Source: Achatina immaculata (Eukaryota > Mollusca > Gastropoda > Stylommatophora > Achatinidae). From it: 64,000 nucleotides of DNA. Location of the stretch: NCBI GenBank assembly GCA_009760885.1, contig CM019719.1, positions 39,683,584-39,747,583 of the forward strand, in the 5' to 3' direction. Below the pieces are notes generated by a model. That model was given only the letters and a program-made list of their open reading frames with translations. It ran no database searches and was not told where the DNA came from. This document shows positions 34,666 through 45,904 of this stretch, one piece after another. Position numbers and translations under genes: made by a program. Position 1 is the stretch's first letter. Each line of letters begins with the position of its first letter.

Positions 34666-36953
34666 GCTCGATGTAACATTTAGATCAAAATCTAAGTCAC
34701 CAAAATACAGCTTAAAAACAAAACAAATAAACAGTAGTTTACACTGCACCCTTGCATTATCCCACATTCCTTACAATCCTACAATCCATGGACTTTCCTT
34801 CACCCCCCCCCTCCCCCTCAGAATTATTTCATACCAAATTATGAGTTTTAAATTAAAATTTTACAGCGTCTTGATAGTCCTTTAGTCCTTTCTTCAACGA
34901 CAAATAGAGATAAAGCACTTGGTGGTGGGGTTATTTCTTGGAAATATTCTTGATGCTATTTAGTAACACAGTGCCGATACAGGCCGATATTGCGGACGAA
35001 AATATATGTCCCCACATATCACTGCACATCAACCGATAAAGCATAAATAACGAGTTCTTGCAGCAGTAAACATCAATTACGATCCCAAACAGCAAACAAA
35101 CCCATTAACTATCCCAAACAGCTGCAAAACATCACCCCCTGTAACTTTTCGATGAAGAAATATTACACAGAAAACCAGAAAATATTTCAAGTACACAATG
35201 TTGCTGGAAAACCCATGCTTACCCGGCAGCGTGACGACAAAGTAGTAAGCTTGCTTCCATTACCAGTAAACGCGAGTTCAAAAACCAACAACAAACATTA
35301 ACTCATTTACTTTAAAATATATATTATTAGCAAGAAGCTCTCTTTGCTAACTAAAAAAGGCAATAAACATTCAGCCCAAATACAAGAAACACTGAAAACT
35401 CATTTTAAAAAAAAAGCCACCCCTCCCCGGGTCAAAATGAACCTAAATGGCGGTAAACATTAGTAACAAAATGTTTACAAATAGGAAACAACGAGGCTTT
35501 CGCACAATTAAAGCAACAGAACATTTTCGAGGTCTAACCATACAACACTGTGTACTACCGCTAAACATTTGTAACCAGCCTAACAGCAAACAAACATTTG
35601 CTCCTGTATATGGGCATGTAGCAGAGAATCTCATTTCGTGTACACAGCAGATCATTTCTGACATTACCAGGCGTAAAAAAAGAGACATATATAACACAAA
35701 TCAAGCAGCAAGACATCAGTCCATGGCAGAAAACATATGCCACACTGCAGTAACATCAGACTTTGGCTTATGTTCGGTCGGCTCACGTGAAGTTTCTCTC
35801 TCTCTATCTCTCTTTCTCTCTGCTAAAACAGGGCCACGGGCACTAACTGACATCACATGATACTCAAGCTGAACACAGGTCTCAAGAAAAAAAAAATCTT
35901 GTTGAAATGTCAAGACCACATAACAGATGACTTGCTATGCTCTCCATTCTGATACTTAACAGTAATCGCTTCAGTCGGTACAGCACTTTGTGGACCAAAG
36001 GACAGCCCTGCCATGACAGACGGACCAAACTATCCAGCTCGATTTAAAAAAAAAAAAAAGAGGAAGCCTCGCGTTACCCCGAGCGACAGGTCTACAGAAA
36101 CAACAGGATTTAAAAGTGGAGGGAAGGTGCCAACAACACAGGATTAAAAGTGTCTAGATTGTGTATTAAGTAATGAAACTTGCAAAATCAAGCTAGAGCT
36201 GTGGTAAACAGACTGCACGGCCAAATAAACACATGGCACCCTGACTCACTAATCGATAAAACAATAACTGGAGGGTAAAACGCATCCTTGCTTAATGGGA
36301 AAAAAAACGTTCAAGATTGTCACTGTTGCCTAAAGTTAAGCTAGCAGCTACAGATCTGGGCACAGCATAGACCATACTTACCCCCTGCGCTAATCCAGTT
36401 TACGAAGGTGGCCGTGCTGGTTACAAATTGAAGCTCCAAACACATGCCCCTGTGGCAACATCTGATCATGCTCTGTGCAGAGAAATCAGGACACGGACAG
36501 GAGAGTGACGAGGACAGTGGGGGAATGAGAACTGACAAGAGAGGGAGGGAAGGAGGGCAGGAGCCGTCGGAGTTGACAGAAAGAAAAAAAAAACCAAAAA
36601 CCCAGAAGCCTCCGTTCTGATGTCGATGAAACGCGGTCAGCAGAAGTGGAGGCGATGACATCATGTGGGCCAAGTAGAAGAGGGTGTAGAAATGGAATCG
36701 ATAAGGTCTCGTGACCAGAACATTGGCAGCATCTGGCACCGTTACACAAGGCGGAGGTAAGCAGACAAAGCCTACATCGCTTCCATGAAAATCTCACAAT
36801 GAAAACCTGCATCTATCAGATTAACATTTGTGCATGGAACACAAGTTAAAATTATTATTACTATATTTTTTTTCCAAACGCATTTATACAGTTTAGGGGG
36901 ACCCCGGAGGGGGTGGGGGTATCCAAATTGCTAGTACTAAATATAAACACTGT
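34666..36953. other. No confident gene; weak LINE-like patch
   Basis: Near 36410-36465 the plus strand gives YKLKLQ and, in another frame, APNTCPCGN, resembling the CPCG block of the LINE domain at 29400-29705, but too short to call (0.3). A 137-residue frame at 35447-35860 has no domain. A phrase ACAACGAGGCTTTCG near 35488 recurs near 40328, a possible small repeat. Confidence 0.35.
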
Positions 36954-37608
36954 GAATCTGACAGTGGAAGAAACACATCGGTACTTAGTAGCAAGAACCT
37001 TACAGTGGAAGAAACATATGGGTACTCTGACAATAGAAGAAACATATGAGTACTTAGTGAGAATCTGACAATAGAAGAAACATATGAGTACTTAGTGAGA
37101 ATCTGACAATAGAAGAAACATATGGGTACTCTGACAATAGAAGAAACATATGAGTACTTAGTGAGAATCTGACAATAGAAGAAACATATGGGTACTCTGA
37201 CAATAGAAGAAACATATGAGTACTTAGTGAGAATCTGACAATAGAAGAAACATATGAGTACTTAGTGAGAATCTGACAATAGAAGAAACATATGAGTACT
37301 TAGTGAGAATCTGACAATAGAAGAAACATATGAGTACTTAGTGAGAATCTGACAATAGAAGAAACATATGAGTACTTAGTGAGAATCTGACAATAGAAGA
37401 AACATATGAGTACTTAGTGAGAATCTGACAGTAGAAGAAACATATGAGTACTTAGTGAGAATCTGACAATAGAAGAAACATATGAGTACTTAGTGAGAAT
37501 CTGACAGTAGAAGAAACATATGAGTACTTAGTGAGAATCTGACAGTAGAAGAAACATATGAGTACTTAGTGAGAATCTGACAGTAGAAGAAACAGATGGT
37601 ATACAGTG
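36954..37608. repeat. 38-bp minisatellite with 28-bp short variants, about 18 units
   Basis: The main unit is CTGACAATAGAAGAAACATA followed by TGAGTACTTAGTGAGAAT. Several left-hand units are 28 bp and end TGGGTACT, lacking the last block, so long and short units alternate there. The right half is homogeneous long units, with AGTAGAAG variants clustering at the far right. The array abuts the start of a LINE fragment at about 37650. Confidence 0.95.
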
Positions 37609-37649
37609 ATAATATGGCAGCAGAAAAAAAAGACAGGCCCGATTTAATG

Positions 37650-38640
37650 CACCAGTCAATAAGGCACTAGCAGACATCTAGAAGGGATGAGCGAATGGTT
37701 TCAGATTGAAACAGGCGTGAAACATGGATGCATATTATCCCCACTGCTTTTTGGAATTGCCATAACTTTATAATGAAAAGGTGCTGTACAGGTAAAACCG
37801 GCACTGAATGGCTACATGGGACCCAAATAGAAGATCTTGATTTTGCAGATGATACAACTCTTATCAGTGACAATATGAAATCGATGCAGGAAAAAACAGA
37901 TTCCCTGTCTTCCTCGGCTAGCAAAACAGGTCTTGAAATTAACAAAGACAAAACAAAAATAATGAAACTTCTCATTAATCACGAAGGAAAAATATACGTA
38001 GAAGGAACAGTTGGTGATGAAGTAAACCAATTTGCATACCTTGGCAGCTACATAGACCAGGATGGTGACACCAGGAAGGAATTTAGAATTATAATTGCAA
38101 AAGCAGCATTGTCCTTCAAAAACCCTGAGAACATACGGAACTCAAAAGTTATAAGCACAAAAACAAAGTTAAGATTATCCTATTCAAATGTAATATCCAC
38201 CCTAATTTATACATGCGAAAGCTGGAAATAAACTAAAGAAATCAGACTCTTTTGAAAACAAATACCTAAGGAAAATACTTGGTATAAAGTGGAATGAATT
38301 CAAGAACAACGCAGAGATAAGACATACGAGCAAACAACAACCTGTCTCTTGGGCGATCAGAAAAAGAAGACGGACGTATGTAGGTCATGTGATGAGAAGA
38401 AACAATCAGAGAATACAAAAAGCAAGCTATCAAGTGGAGCACATCAGGCCGAAGAAAAAGAGGTCGACCACGTGAAACTCTAAAGAGGACATTGTTAAGA
38501 GAAGCCAGTTTGGTGGGCATAACATCCCTTGATGAAGTTGAAAGACTGGCCGAGAACAGGAAATCTTGGCAAACAGCTATGCAAGCCCTATTGACGTTTA
38601 ACGGCACAGGAAGGATGTAAGATGTACGACTTATCTAGTT
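37650..38640 (+). mobile_element. LINE family A: RT palm to 3' tail, 5' truncated
   Basis: The best LINE copy in the window. Near 37700, ETGVKHGCILSPLLFG is the RT block before the active site. The 167-codon frame (37728-38231) then gives IEDLDFADDTTLIS with the catalytic DD, GLEINKDKTKIM and FAYLGSYIDQDGDTRKE. After a stop at 38229 come LRKILGIKWNEF, RKRRRTYVGHVMRRNNQRIQ, and in other frames GRPRETLKRTLL, DEVERLAENRKSWQ, then GGCACAGGAAGGATGTAAG. RT fingers and endonuclease are absent. The stop and frameshifts make it inactive. Similar tails lie at 11990, 17095 and 43150, and an RT piece at 430-650. Confidence 0.85.
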
Positions 38641-39292
38641 TCGTTTAATGTCTTGTCACAGTATTCGCCGGTTCTCTTTAGTAAATTAACTACTATCGGA
38701 CAGCAGGATCCAAACTCTAGTGTATATTATTACGGGTCTCCTGTTTTTGAACAGGTATTAAGATCTTGTCTGATGGACTGGGCATGAAGCAAGAGCTATG
38801 AAACTATATCAAAACCCCGCGGAACTGTGTAAAACTGACAAGGAGCTGAGATGACGAAGGTCCACCCTGATCGACATGTTACAGACATCTTTGATTTCAC
38901 ATTAAACTTTCCCATCAAAACTACTTGATATCAAACCAGATGAACTGGAAGGACGAGCAATGGATGTAAAGAACGAATCTCACTGGTCATGGCAAAGAGA
39001 GGAAACGGTCCTAACATACATCAGTTGATCTCGTAAAAGAATCCAGCAAATGCTTAAACAACAATACATGGCACTCACATTTTAGACGCAAGTGGATACG
39101 GTGAGAATGTGAGAGTAGACGAAACAGCTGGACCCGACAGCAGAATCTGACTAATTATGTAGAAACAAGCTGCAACTGGAAACCAGCGCTTCCGACACAC
39201 GTGCGCTTGCGTCGTTAACATGTTTTGTTCACACCTTCAGCCCAGAATTCGGAAGATGGGAAGGAACTCTAACGTCATCAACTAAAGCTTTG
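38641..39292. other. No confident gene; possible LINE residue
   Basis: Broken frames (for example TGHEARAMKLYQNP near 38785) hint at another LINE tail, but the match is too loose to call. Confidence 0.3.
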
Positions 39293-39294
39293 TA

Positions 39295-40291
39295 CAGGGT
39301 CCGGCATAAAGCATGGCTGGATTTTAAAAATGGAAAATAAATAAGCGCTATACATGTTTTTGGCTAAAAAAAAAAAAAAATCAAATGAAACTCAGAAAAG
39401 TGGGTATTTTTATTATTACTGACAATCATATTTAGGTTTTGAAAATTATGCCGGTTAGATGACCGCCATTACATCTGATACATTCAGCCAGGCGTCTGGA
39501 AAATCTGCATAACACCATTGAACATGTTCAAAGGGATATTTCGAATGCAGTGTCGGATTCGATCTCTTAAGTCTGCAATTGACTGTGGTCACCTAGCATA
39601 CACCGCGTTTTGAGATACCCCCACAAAAAGAAGTCTGCGGCCGATAAATCCAGTGACCTTGCCGGCCAATGAATATCCCCAAATCTGCAAATAAGACGAT
39701 TAGAAAATGCTTGTCGCAGTATGGCCATGGACTGACGGTCTCTGTGGGCAGCTGCTCCATCTTGTTGAAACCATATTAGTCTCTTATTTCTATTGGCCAG
39801 TCTGGAATGAAGTATTCAGTTAGAATCTGCATATAAAGATCACTATTAACAGTAAGAGGATGCCAGGTGCCAAAGCGTTCCTAACAGCTGATCGCCAAGG
39901 GCTACTCAGCAATGCGTTGCGGACTTCTTGAATTCGTTCAGGTGTCTGCTGAGTTCTTGAACGAGCAGTAGACTTGTTATTAAGGCAATTAGCGGTTTCC
40001 TTAAAATTTTTGACCCATCTCAAAATTGTTTTGTCCTCCTATCGGGAACATTATCACGGGGATGCAACTCAAAATGGCGACGAAACTTTCGTTATACAGT
40101 AATAGACGCTTCTCCACTTTTAAAATAAACTTCAACAGTGAATGCGCGATGTTGTGTGTGCCAAGAAGCCATTGTTAAAAATGACCGTTTGTCTGCTTTA
40201 TCTCTGACCTCATGTTTTTTTTTTTTCCACACGTATTCAGTTTCTGCGCACTACGTCAGTTAAATCCAGCTATGCTTTATGCCGGACACTG
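39295..40291 (-). mobile_element. Internally deleted Tc1/mariner-superfamily element with intact termini
   Basis: The left end (39295) CAGGGTCCGGCATAAAGCAT and the inverted right end (40291) CAGTGTCCGGCATAAAGCAT continue as matched repeats of about 30 bp. TA dinucleotides at 39293-39294 and 40292-40293 are the target duplication. The minus strand encodes a DUF4817-like N-terminus (MASWHTQHRAFTVEVYFKS) and a WVKNFKETANCLNNKS helix-turn-helix region, then ERIQEVRNALLSSPWRSAVR. It then jumps to TVNSDLYMQIL, a GFNKMEQL remnant of the second catalytic block and a C-terminal NVSDVMAVI. The first catalytic region is deleted. It is non-autonomous. Confidence 0.85.
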
Positions 40292-40820
40292 TATAACTTG
40301 ATATACAAATTTCTACAAATATGAAACAACGAGGCTTTCGTAAAGTAACAGAACGTATAAAAGTGCTCTGTATGCATATATGTATATATCACTTTCTAAC
40401 GAGACGTTTCTGGGTCTAATCTGGTTGGTTAATTTATTTCTTTCTCATACAGCGAGATAACATTACGAAATACAACAGAAAGAAAAAAACAAAAACAAAA
40501 GTTGAGGTTCTGGGTAGGGTGTGCCTGAGCCACAAGGTATATCTGTCAGCTGGCAACCTTTCACGGGGGTATAGTAAACACAACCCTCATTTTATCTGCA
40601 GGTGTTCTACTTACAAAAGCTAATTATAATTTCGACGTCTACAACCTCAACGTCTTACTTCATCTAAGAAGCTGCATTTAAAATACCACACATCTAAGAT
40701 TATCGAACATTCAAATCTTGCAGCAAGAGCTCTTTTGTGTATATACACACACTACAGCCATTCTGGCCGTCAAAGGAAACGATCTTCTATTCACTTCGTG
40801 CTCATCTTCCCCGCCCGCAG

Positions 40821-41009
40821 GAGTTTATTCTGTCTGACAATAAAGACCTGGTTGAGTCCAGCGAACAAGACGTGCTGGCTGCGGTGGTTTATCACATGTG
40901 TCTTCTGCAGCAACAACAAAATCCCGCTTTTAACGACAAACTGAGATGGCGCCTCAGGTCCTCTGAACATAGTTTGTGTAACTCGCCAGGAACCGTTCAA
41001 ATAAAGTGA
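40821..41009 (+). CDS. Candidate terminal exon of an unknown host gene
   Basis: A pyrimidine-rich run ending CCCCGCCCGCAG (AG at 40819-40820) looks like a splice acceptor. From 40821 a frame runs 62 codons to TGA at 41007: EFILSDNKDLVESSEQDV, LAAVVYHMCLLQQQQ, NPAFNDKLRWRLRSSEHS and so on. The codons are GC-richer than the surroundings, and AATAAA lies within about 20 bp of the stop. I do not recognise the protein. It has no transmembrane segment or known motif beyond a short Gln run. Against it: no upstream exon is recognised, and a chance frame of this length is possible. Confidence 0.3.
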   Translation, partial: EFILSDNKDLVESSEQDVLAAVVYHMCLLQQQQNPAFNDKLRWRLRSSEHSLCNSPGTVQIK

Positions 41010-41612
41010 GAAAAAAAAAGATAAATAAAATTCATTTATATAACTACTAAAGCAATATTATGTCTGCTAATTAACAACAATAAACAAAGCTTATTTAGGC
41101 TGAAAGCTTAGTTTTAATGAGTCGTTGAACAGAGCTAGCAAGCCACTGCTCTCTGAGATATAACCTTGTTTCTTCCCAGAGGATAAAATAAAAGACCAAT
41201 TCCGATGATTCTGTCAGTCTAATGTAGAATAGATGTATCTTGCTGTCTGTTAGCTTCTGGAATTTGTGAAAGCTATCGAAGCCATCCCCTAACCCGATCT
41301 CATACTAGCTTTCAAGATTTGTCTTCCATCTAGACCACTAACTGAAAATTGGCTCAACAATATCCATGTGCACCCAGCGAAGAGACGCTCAAAGCGCATC
41401 ATATTCCCCCAAGAGATGCTAGCTACACAATCCATTTAGGCTAAGGAGTTGGCCAGAGCTCATCTCTCTACAACAAAAGCTGTATGGAGACGATGAATCA
41501 TACAGGAACTGTCGTATTTGTGAGGGAGATTGGTGTCGATGTCTTAGCAAAACAACGTAGGAAAAGTAGACTGTCGCCGCTGGATTTTCACTAGCCATCA
41601 TCTACGCCAACT

Positions 41613-41830
41613 GTTCCCAAACTTTTTCAGACCGGGGCATACTTGGTAACAGACATTCCTGTCGCGGCTCACCTGTGTTCTTAATACTGGACTCTCGTGC
41701 AGCCAGCTATATATTTTTAGCATTTCAAAGTACGTTTATACACCCTATATTGTCTATATTCAATATTTTCTTTTTAAAAAAATTGACCGCAGTTTTAAGT
41801 TTTATTATACAGGCTTTTTTTTTCCCAAAG
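41613..41830 (+). mobile_element. Possible hAT-like 5' end, truncated
   Basis: CAACTGTTCCCAAACTTTTT, followed by CAGACCGGGGCATAC, is typical of the left terminus of a hAT element. No matching right terminus or 8-bp target duplication is seen before the LINE fragment at 41880, so the element is truncated or the call is wrong. Confidence 0.35.
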
Positions 41831-41879
41831 TGAAATATGAGCTTGCTAGGAGACACATGCAAAAGCAACATACAAAGAA

Positions 41880-42420
41880 CTAGACAATAAAGTAAAAAGT
41901 TCAGCTAGAAGGGATATAAGAGATTACATGGACAATATGACTAAAGAAGCAGAGAAGGCAGCAAAACTCTATATAACATACAAAAGAGGTTAACAGGTAC
42001 TACAGCATATTTGCAGAAATACCAATCCTTAGCAAAGCTGGCACACTATTAACATCAAGTAAACATCTGTTCACTATTAACATCAAGTAAAGACCAAAAG
42101 CAAAGATGGGCTGAACATTTCCAAGAAATACTTAATCGACCACATCCAAACGAATCTATAGACCTTGAAACTGACTTACCAATCCCACAACTAAATTTCA
42201 GCCTAGATGAAATTATACTGCATGAAACTGAAACAGCAGGGAATCTAATGGCTAACAACAAAGCTGCAGGTGAAGATGAAATAACAGACGAAATGTTAAA
42301 AGCTATTAACAGTGACAACATGAACCAACTACATAGAATGTTTAATGAAGTTTTGAAAGAAGAAAAGGTCCCTTCTAAATGGAAAAAATGAATCATTGTT
42401 AAAATACCAAAAAGGCAACC
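41880..42420 (+). mobile_element. LINE reverse-transcriptase N-terminal region
   Basis: The plus strand reads KDQKQRWAEHFQEILNRP, NFSLDEIILHETETAGNLMA, then NNKAAGEDEITDEMLKAI, LHRMFNEVLKEEKVPSKWKK, a stop, and IIVKIPKRQP. This is the W..HF..LLN / kA.G.D.i..E.lk / P..W / I..iPK stretch that leads into the RT fingers domain. Upstream, MTKEAEKAAKLYITYKR belongs to the preceding linker. The copy stops where AT-rich satellite begins at about 42425. The family A tail at 43150 could be the far end of the same insertion, but this is not provable here. Confidence 0.8.
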
Positions 42421-42520
42421 TTAGCAATTATTTTCTAAATATTTTATAATATTTATATTTTATAAGTGTTTTTTCTAAAATCATGTTTTTTAAAATTTTA
42501 ATCTATTACTATACAACTAC

Positions 42521-43055
42521 ATTACTATGTACTAGTAGATTATAATATATTTTAGCCTATTACTATGTAACTATATACAAGTTACATAGTCATTCATTCA
42601 TTTGCATGTCCCTTGCGGAACTTTGCCTCCCAAACAGCACTCCTGTAGGCCTCTCGGTTGTGAGCAAGATGGCCTGCTGCTGTTGCATCCATTTCCAGAT
42701 CGTCAACGATGTCTTGCAGCCATCTTCGTCTTGGTCTTCCTCTTTTTCTTTTTCCCATTATGTATCCTTCCAATACGGTCTTCTCTAAATTATCATGACG
42801 TTTAATGTGTCCAAAATATTTCAGTTTTCTCTCTTTAATCCTCTTCACTAGCCAGCCTTCTTCAATATTAAGCTCTTGTAGTATAGATATATTTGTTCTT
42901 TTTTGTGTCCACGATATTTGGAGAACTCTTCTGTAGCATTTACATTCAACGGCATTTATGTGTTTCTCAGCTGTTTTGTTAAGTGTCCAGGTCTCACAGG
43001 CATAGTTACATAGTAATAGGCTAAAATATATTATAATCTACTAGTACATAGTAAT
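42521..43055. repeat. Perfect 54-bp inverted repeat enclosing a LINE tail
   Basis: 42521-42574 (starting ATTACTATGTACTAGTAG) is the exact reverse complement of 43002-43055. The loop of 427 bp contains the minus-strand LINE C-terminus. The inner edge of the right arm overlaps the LINE codons for the NYACETW block. The arms consist of the local AT-rich satellite unit, of which further direct copies lie at 43075-43150 and 43500-43520. No target duplication is evident. Confidence 0.85.
42594..43020 (-). mobile_element. LINE C-terminus, largely intact frame, antisense
   Basis: The minus-strand frame is open from about 43016 to the stop at 42594: NYACETWTLNKTAEKHINAV, ECKCYRRVLQISW, then ERKLKYFGHIKRHDNLEKTV, GKRKRGRPRRRW and AVWEAKFRKGHANE. 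It is the complete post-RT tail of a LINE family distinct from A and B, ending in a (TGAA)n tract. The absence of stops over 140 codons suggests it is younger than its neighbours. Confidence 0.8.
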
Positions 43056-43620
43056 ATCTATATATACTAAAAGATTATAACATATTTTAGCCTATTACTA
43101 TATAACTATATAATAGTAGATTATAACATATTTTAACCTATTACTATATAACTGTGGAACGAATTCAAGAACAATGCAGAGATAAGACAGATGACTGAAC
43201 AACAACCAGTCTCATGGGTGATCAGGAAAAGGAGATGGACATATGTTGGTCACTTGATGAGAAGAAATGATCAGAGAATCTCAAAACTAGCTATCAAGTG
43301 GAACACAACAGGCCGAAGAAAAAGAGGCAGACCGCGTGAAACTCTGAAGAGGACATTGTTAAGAGAGGCCAAATTAACGGGCATAAAATCATTTGATGAG
43401 GTTGAAAGACTCGCCGAAGACAGGAAAAATTGGCGAACTACTTTGCGAAACCTATGTGACGTTTAACGGCACTGGAAGGATATAAGATATATAACTATAA
43501 TGCTAGTAGATTATAACATTTTAGCATATTACTATGACTGTACTACTATTACAAGACAGTTATAAGCTATTATTATATGACTATATTACTACCCATTTTA
43601 ACCTATTAATTTTACCCCCC
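43056..43620. repeat. AT-rich satellite-like units
   Basis: The unit AGTAGATTATAACATATTTT followed by AGCCTATTACTATATAACTA repeats near 43075, 43118 and 43503 in the same orientation as 42528. It is interrupted by the family A LINE tail (43150-43485). A worn unit near 43590 precedes a C13/T8 run. Confidence 0.7.
43150..43485 (+). mobile_element. LINE family A 3' tail
   Basis: The plus strand reads WNEFKNNAEIRQMTEQQPVS, WVIRKRRWTYVGHLMRRNDQ, RISKLAIKWNTTGRRKRGRP, RETLKRTLLREAKL, DEVERLAEDRKNWR and a stop after NLCDV, followed by GGCACTGGAAGGATATAAG. It is open throughout and is the clearest copy of this tail. It is embedded between AT satellite units. Confidence 0.85.
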
Positions 43621-43847
43621 CCCCCTTTTTTTCATGTTTCGTAACATCATCTCGCGACCTACCTCAGACCTCCTTCCCCCGCCTCAAATTTGGGTCACTA
43701 CTATTTTTATTGTTTCAATTACATCATCTAACAAACATGTATAAACCATAACGCTCACAAAACAGAGAGGTAGACCGTTTGAAAGAGTTTTTTTAAAAGG
43801 CACGTAAAATAGTGTTATTTGGCCAACAACACAGAAATCCATTATAT

Positions 43848-44098
43848 AAAGGTAATCCTCTCATGCCTTAGAGGCACATAGGGATATGATGTTAGTCCCC
43901 GCATTTTCATTGACCTGTCAGCACACTAGAGGGTGATACGGTCAGTATCACGCCTGGCTGCCTTTCCTTCCCCAACTCCAGAAGAAGTCGGGTACCCGTT
44001 TCTACAGCTGGGTGACTGGGGCACCTCTGGCCGGATTCGAACCCCCGACCTTCGCCATGAGAGACCAGTGCACTAACCACTTCGCCACTCAGACGCCC
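43848..44098 (-). mobile_element. tRNA-derived SINE, full length
   Basis: On the minus strand it starts GGCGTCTGAGTGGCGAAGTG (box A region TGGCGAAGTGG), then box B GGTTCGAATCC about 45 nt later, a body with GGGTACCCGACTTCTTCTGG and CAGCCAGGCGTGATACTGAC, and a tail TATCCCTATGTGCCTCTAAGG ending in TTACCTTTA. It closely matches 55102-55361. A Pol III transcript would be mobilised by a partner LINE. The AT-rich flanks blur any target duplication. Confidence 0.85.
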
Positions 44099-44951
44099 AT
44101 ATATATATACACACATTTCAACGACTACAAAGGTAGTTACGAATGGACCACGCCTGCAACTCCCCCAGAGAAAAATATCCATGCTGTTCAATGCCTTTTT
44201 TTTCTTTGCAATATGAGATAAGGAGCACGGCACACGAAAAATGCCATCAACGACACACGGGAATGTGACCTACCCCAGTGACCGCAATATACAAGGGTCA
44301 GTGATCTTGGATAAAGATCTCGTGCAGGCTGTGGCTGGAGATAGATAGTCGGAACCACAGCTGATAAGCCTCTTGGCTATAAAATAAGCCCTATCACAGG
44401 CATGTGACCAGACCAGTGCTCTGTTTTTACTTTCTGTTCATATCTTGACAGACTAGTTCCATACATACTTCTTTAAACTAAACCCTGTATTTCTTAGCAT
44501 GGAATCTTGAAGAGTGCCATGCTTAGGATGGTCTTTTTTTTTTTTAACTGAGCTGATCAGGTCAATATATACCGACTCATTTTGGATTAAATGTCGGTAT
44601 TCTGTGTTGGTATGTTGTGGTTAGGCATCAGCTTAATAATACACTAGTTATGATAATAAAAGACAGCGTTTATAACAAGCAGTAACAGTAATTAACTAAT
44701 ACATATATCCTTTATAACACGGCACACAGCTAAATGGGCCACCAGTTAAAATCTAAATCATTACGCTGGTTATGCTAGATTGTCATTTTAATTTTTAAAA
44801 AAACCCATAGCTCCGAGAAAAGTGGAAGCAGCGGGAAAACAGAAAAGCAAATGCTTAATCTATATCCCTCCTTCCTTCGTCCGCTTCCCCCCCCCCCCCC
44901 GCGGCCCCAAACTAACTCCTGTATTTTTGACTTAAATGAAAAGAAGCGTAC
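44099..44951. other. No gene recognised
   Basis: Contains T11 near 44536 and C14 at 44887-44900. No element recognised. Confidence 0.4.
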
Positions 44952-45140
44952 ATGTACTAGTTTGGGTGGGGAGTGGGTCTACATTAGTGCGCACATGTAC
45001 TAGTTTGGGTGGGGAGTGGGTCTACATTAGTGCGCACATGTACTAGTTTGGGTGGGGAGTGGGTCTACATTAGTGCGCACATGTACTAGTTTGGCTGGGG
45101 AGTGGGTCTACATTAGTGCGCACATGTACTAGTTCGGATT
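44952..45140. repeat. 43-bp minisatellite, about 4.3 copies
   Basis: The unit CATGTACTAGTTTGGGTGGG, then GAGTGGGTCTACATTAGTGC and GCA, repeats almost without change. The G-rich core and the GTAC palindrome are notable. It runs into a GGT-rich stretch and a G19 homopolymer. Confidence 0.95.
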
Positions 45141-45265
45141 TGGTGGTAGTGGTGGTGGTGGGGGGGGGGGGGGGGGGGAATGAAAAAATCGAGTATGAAT
45201 GAAAATTATGTAAAACAACAGACTATTTATAGAACGTAAAAATGACACGGGGGGGGGGGGGGAGA
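45141..45265. repeat. (GGT)n and G19 / G15 homopolymers
   Basis: A GGTGGT tract leads into G19 (45160-45178), and a second G run lies near 45249-45262. The GGG clusters have strong G-quadruplex potential. Confidence 0.9.
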
Positions 45266-45900
45266 CTTTCAACTCAATTCTACCGTCTTATATTTTCTTT
45301 AAACCACCTCCAATCCGGGGTCTGAAAGATGGGAAAGTCGGTCAATCCTGACAACACAGACTATATACGTCGAGACAAGCCTTTGGGAGTAAACTATGTC
45401 AAAAAAAAAAAAAAGAACAAAGTGATTCAAGACAAATGTGTTTCTTTGGTAATTATCACAAGCACTTCTTTGTCGCTCCCAGATACAATCCCTGTAACCG
45501 GACAGCGAGGTCGCTGACGGGCAAAAGTCTGGTGGGTGGTAAATGTTAATGAAAAACACAACACCCGAAATGTCAACAGCGGCTTGTCAGTAAAGCCCGT
45601 GCTACAAAAACTAATGTAAGATGAAGCACTCGGAAGAATGGACGATCTATTCAAAGACAAACCGATCCATGCACGTTTATGCTTCTTTTCTGATCACCTC
45701 TCAGGACCGTAATCTGCTATTACCTTCGTTAAGTACTGATCCAATCGTCAACAAACGTTTTTAAACCAAACAAACGCTGGCTACATTGGCACAAGACTTT
45801 TTACACTTTTTAGATACAGACTTCCAGCACAAGACATTTCTTTTTTTTTCAAGGAGATAACTTTTTAATTTTCCTTCATTCAATGACAACCGTGCATGCA
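45266..45900. other. No gene recognised
   Basis: Short frames on both strands around 45299-45660 lack domains. Confidence 0.4.
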
Positions 45901-45904
45901 GTGC

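Noticed and set aside
35447..35860. 137-codon plus-strand frame
   Set aside because: No domain, antisense frames overlap, and its end runs through a CT microsatellite.
37728..38231. Standalone 167-codon host gene
   Set aside because: It contains the FADD reverse-transcriptase active-site motif and continues, past a stop, into a LINE tail.
43990..44098. tRNA gene
   Set aside because: The A and B boxes belong to a SINE head that continues into a body and tail shared with 55102-55361, and no proper cloverleaf or anticodon arm could be defended.
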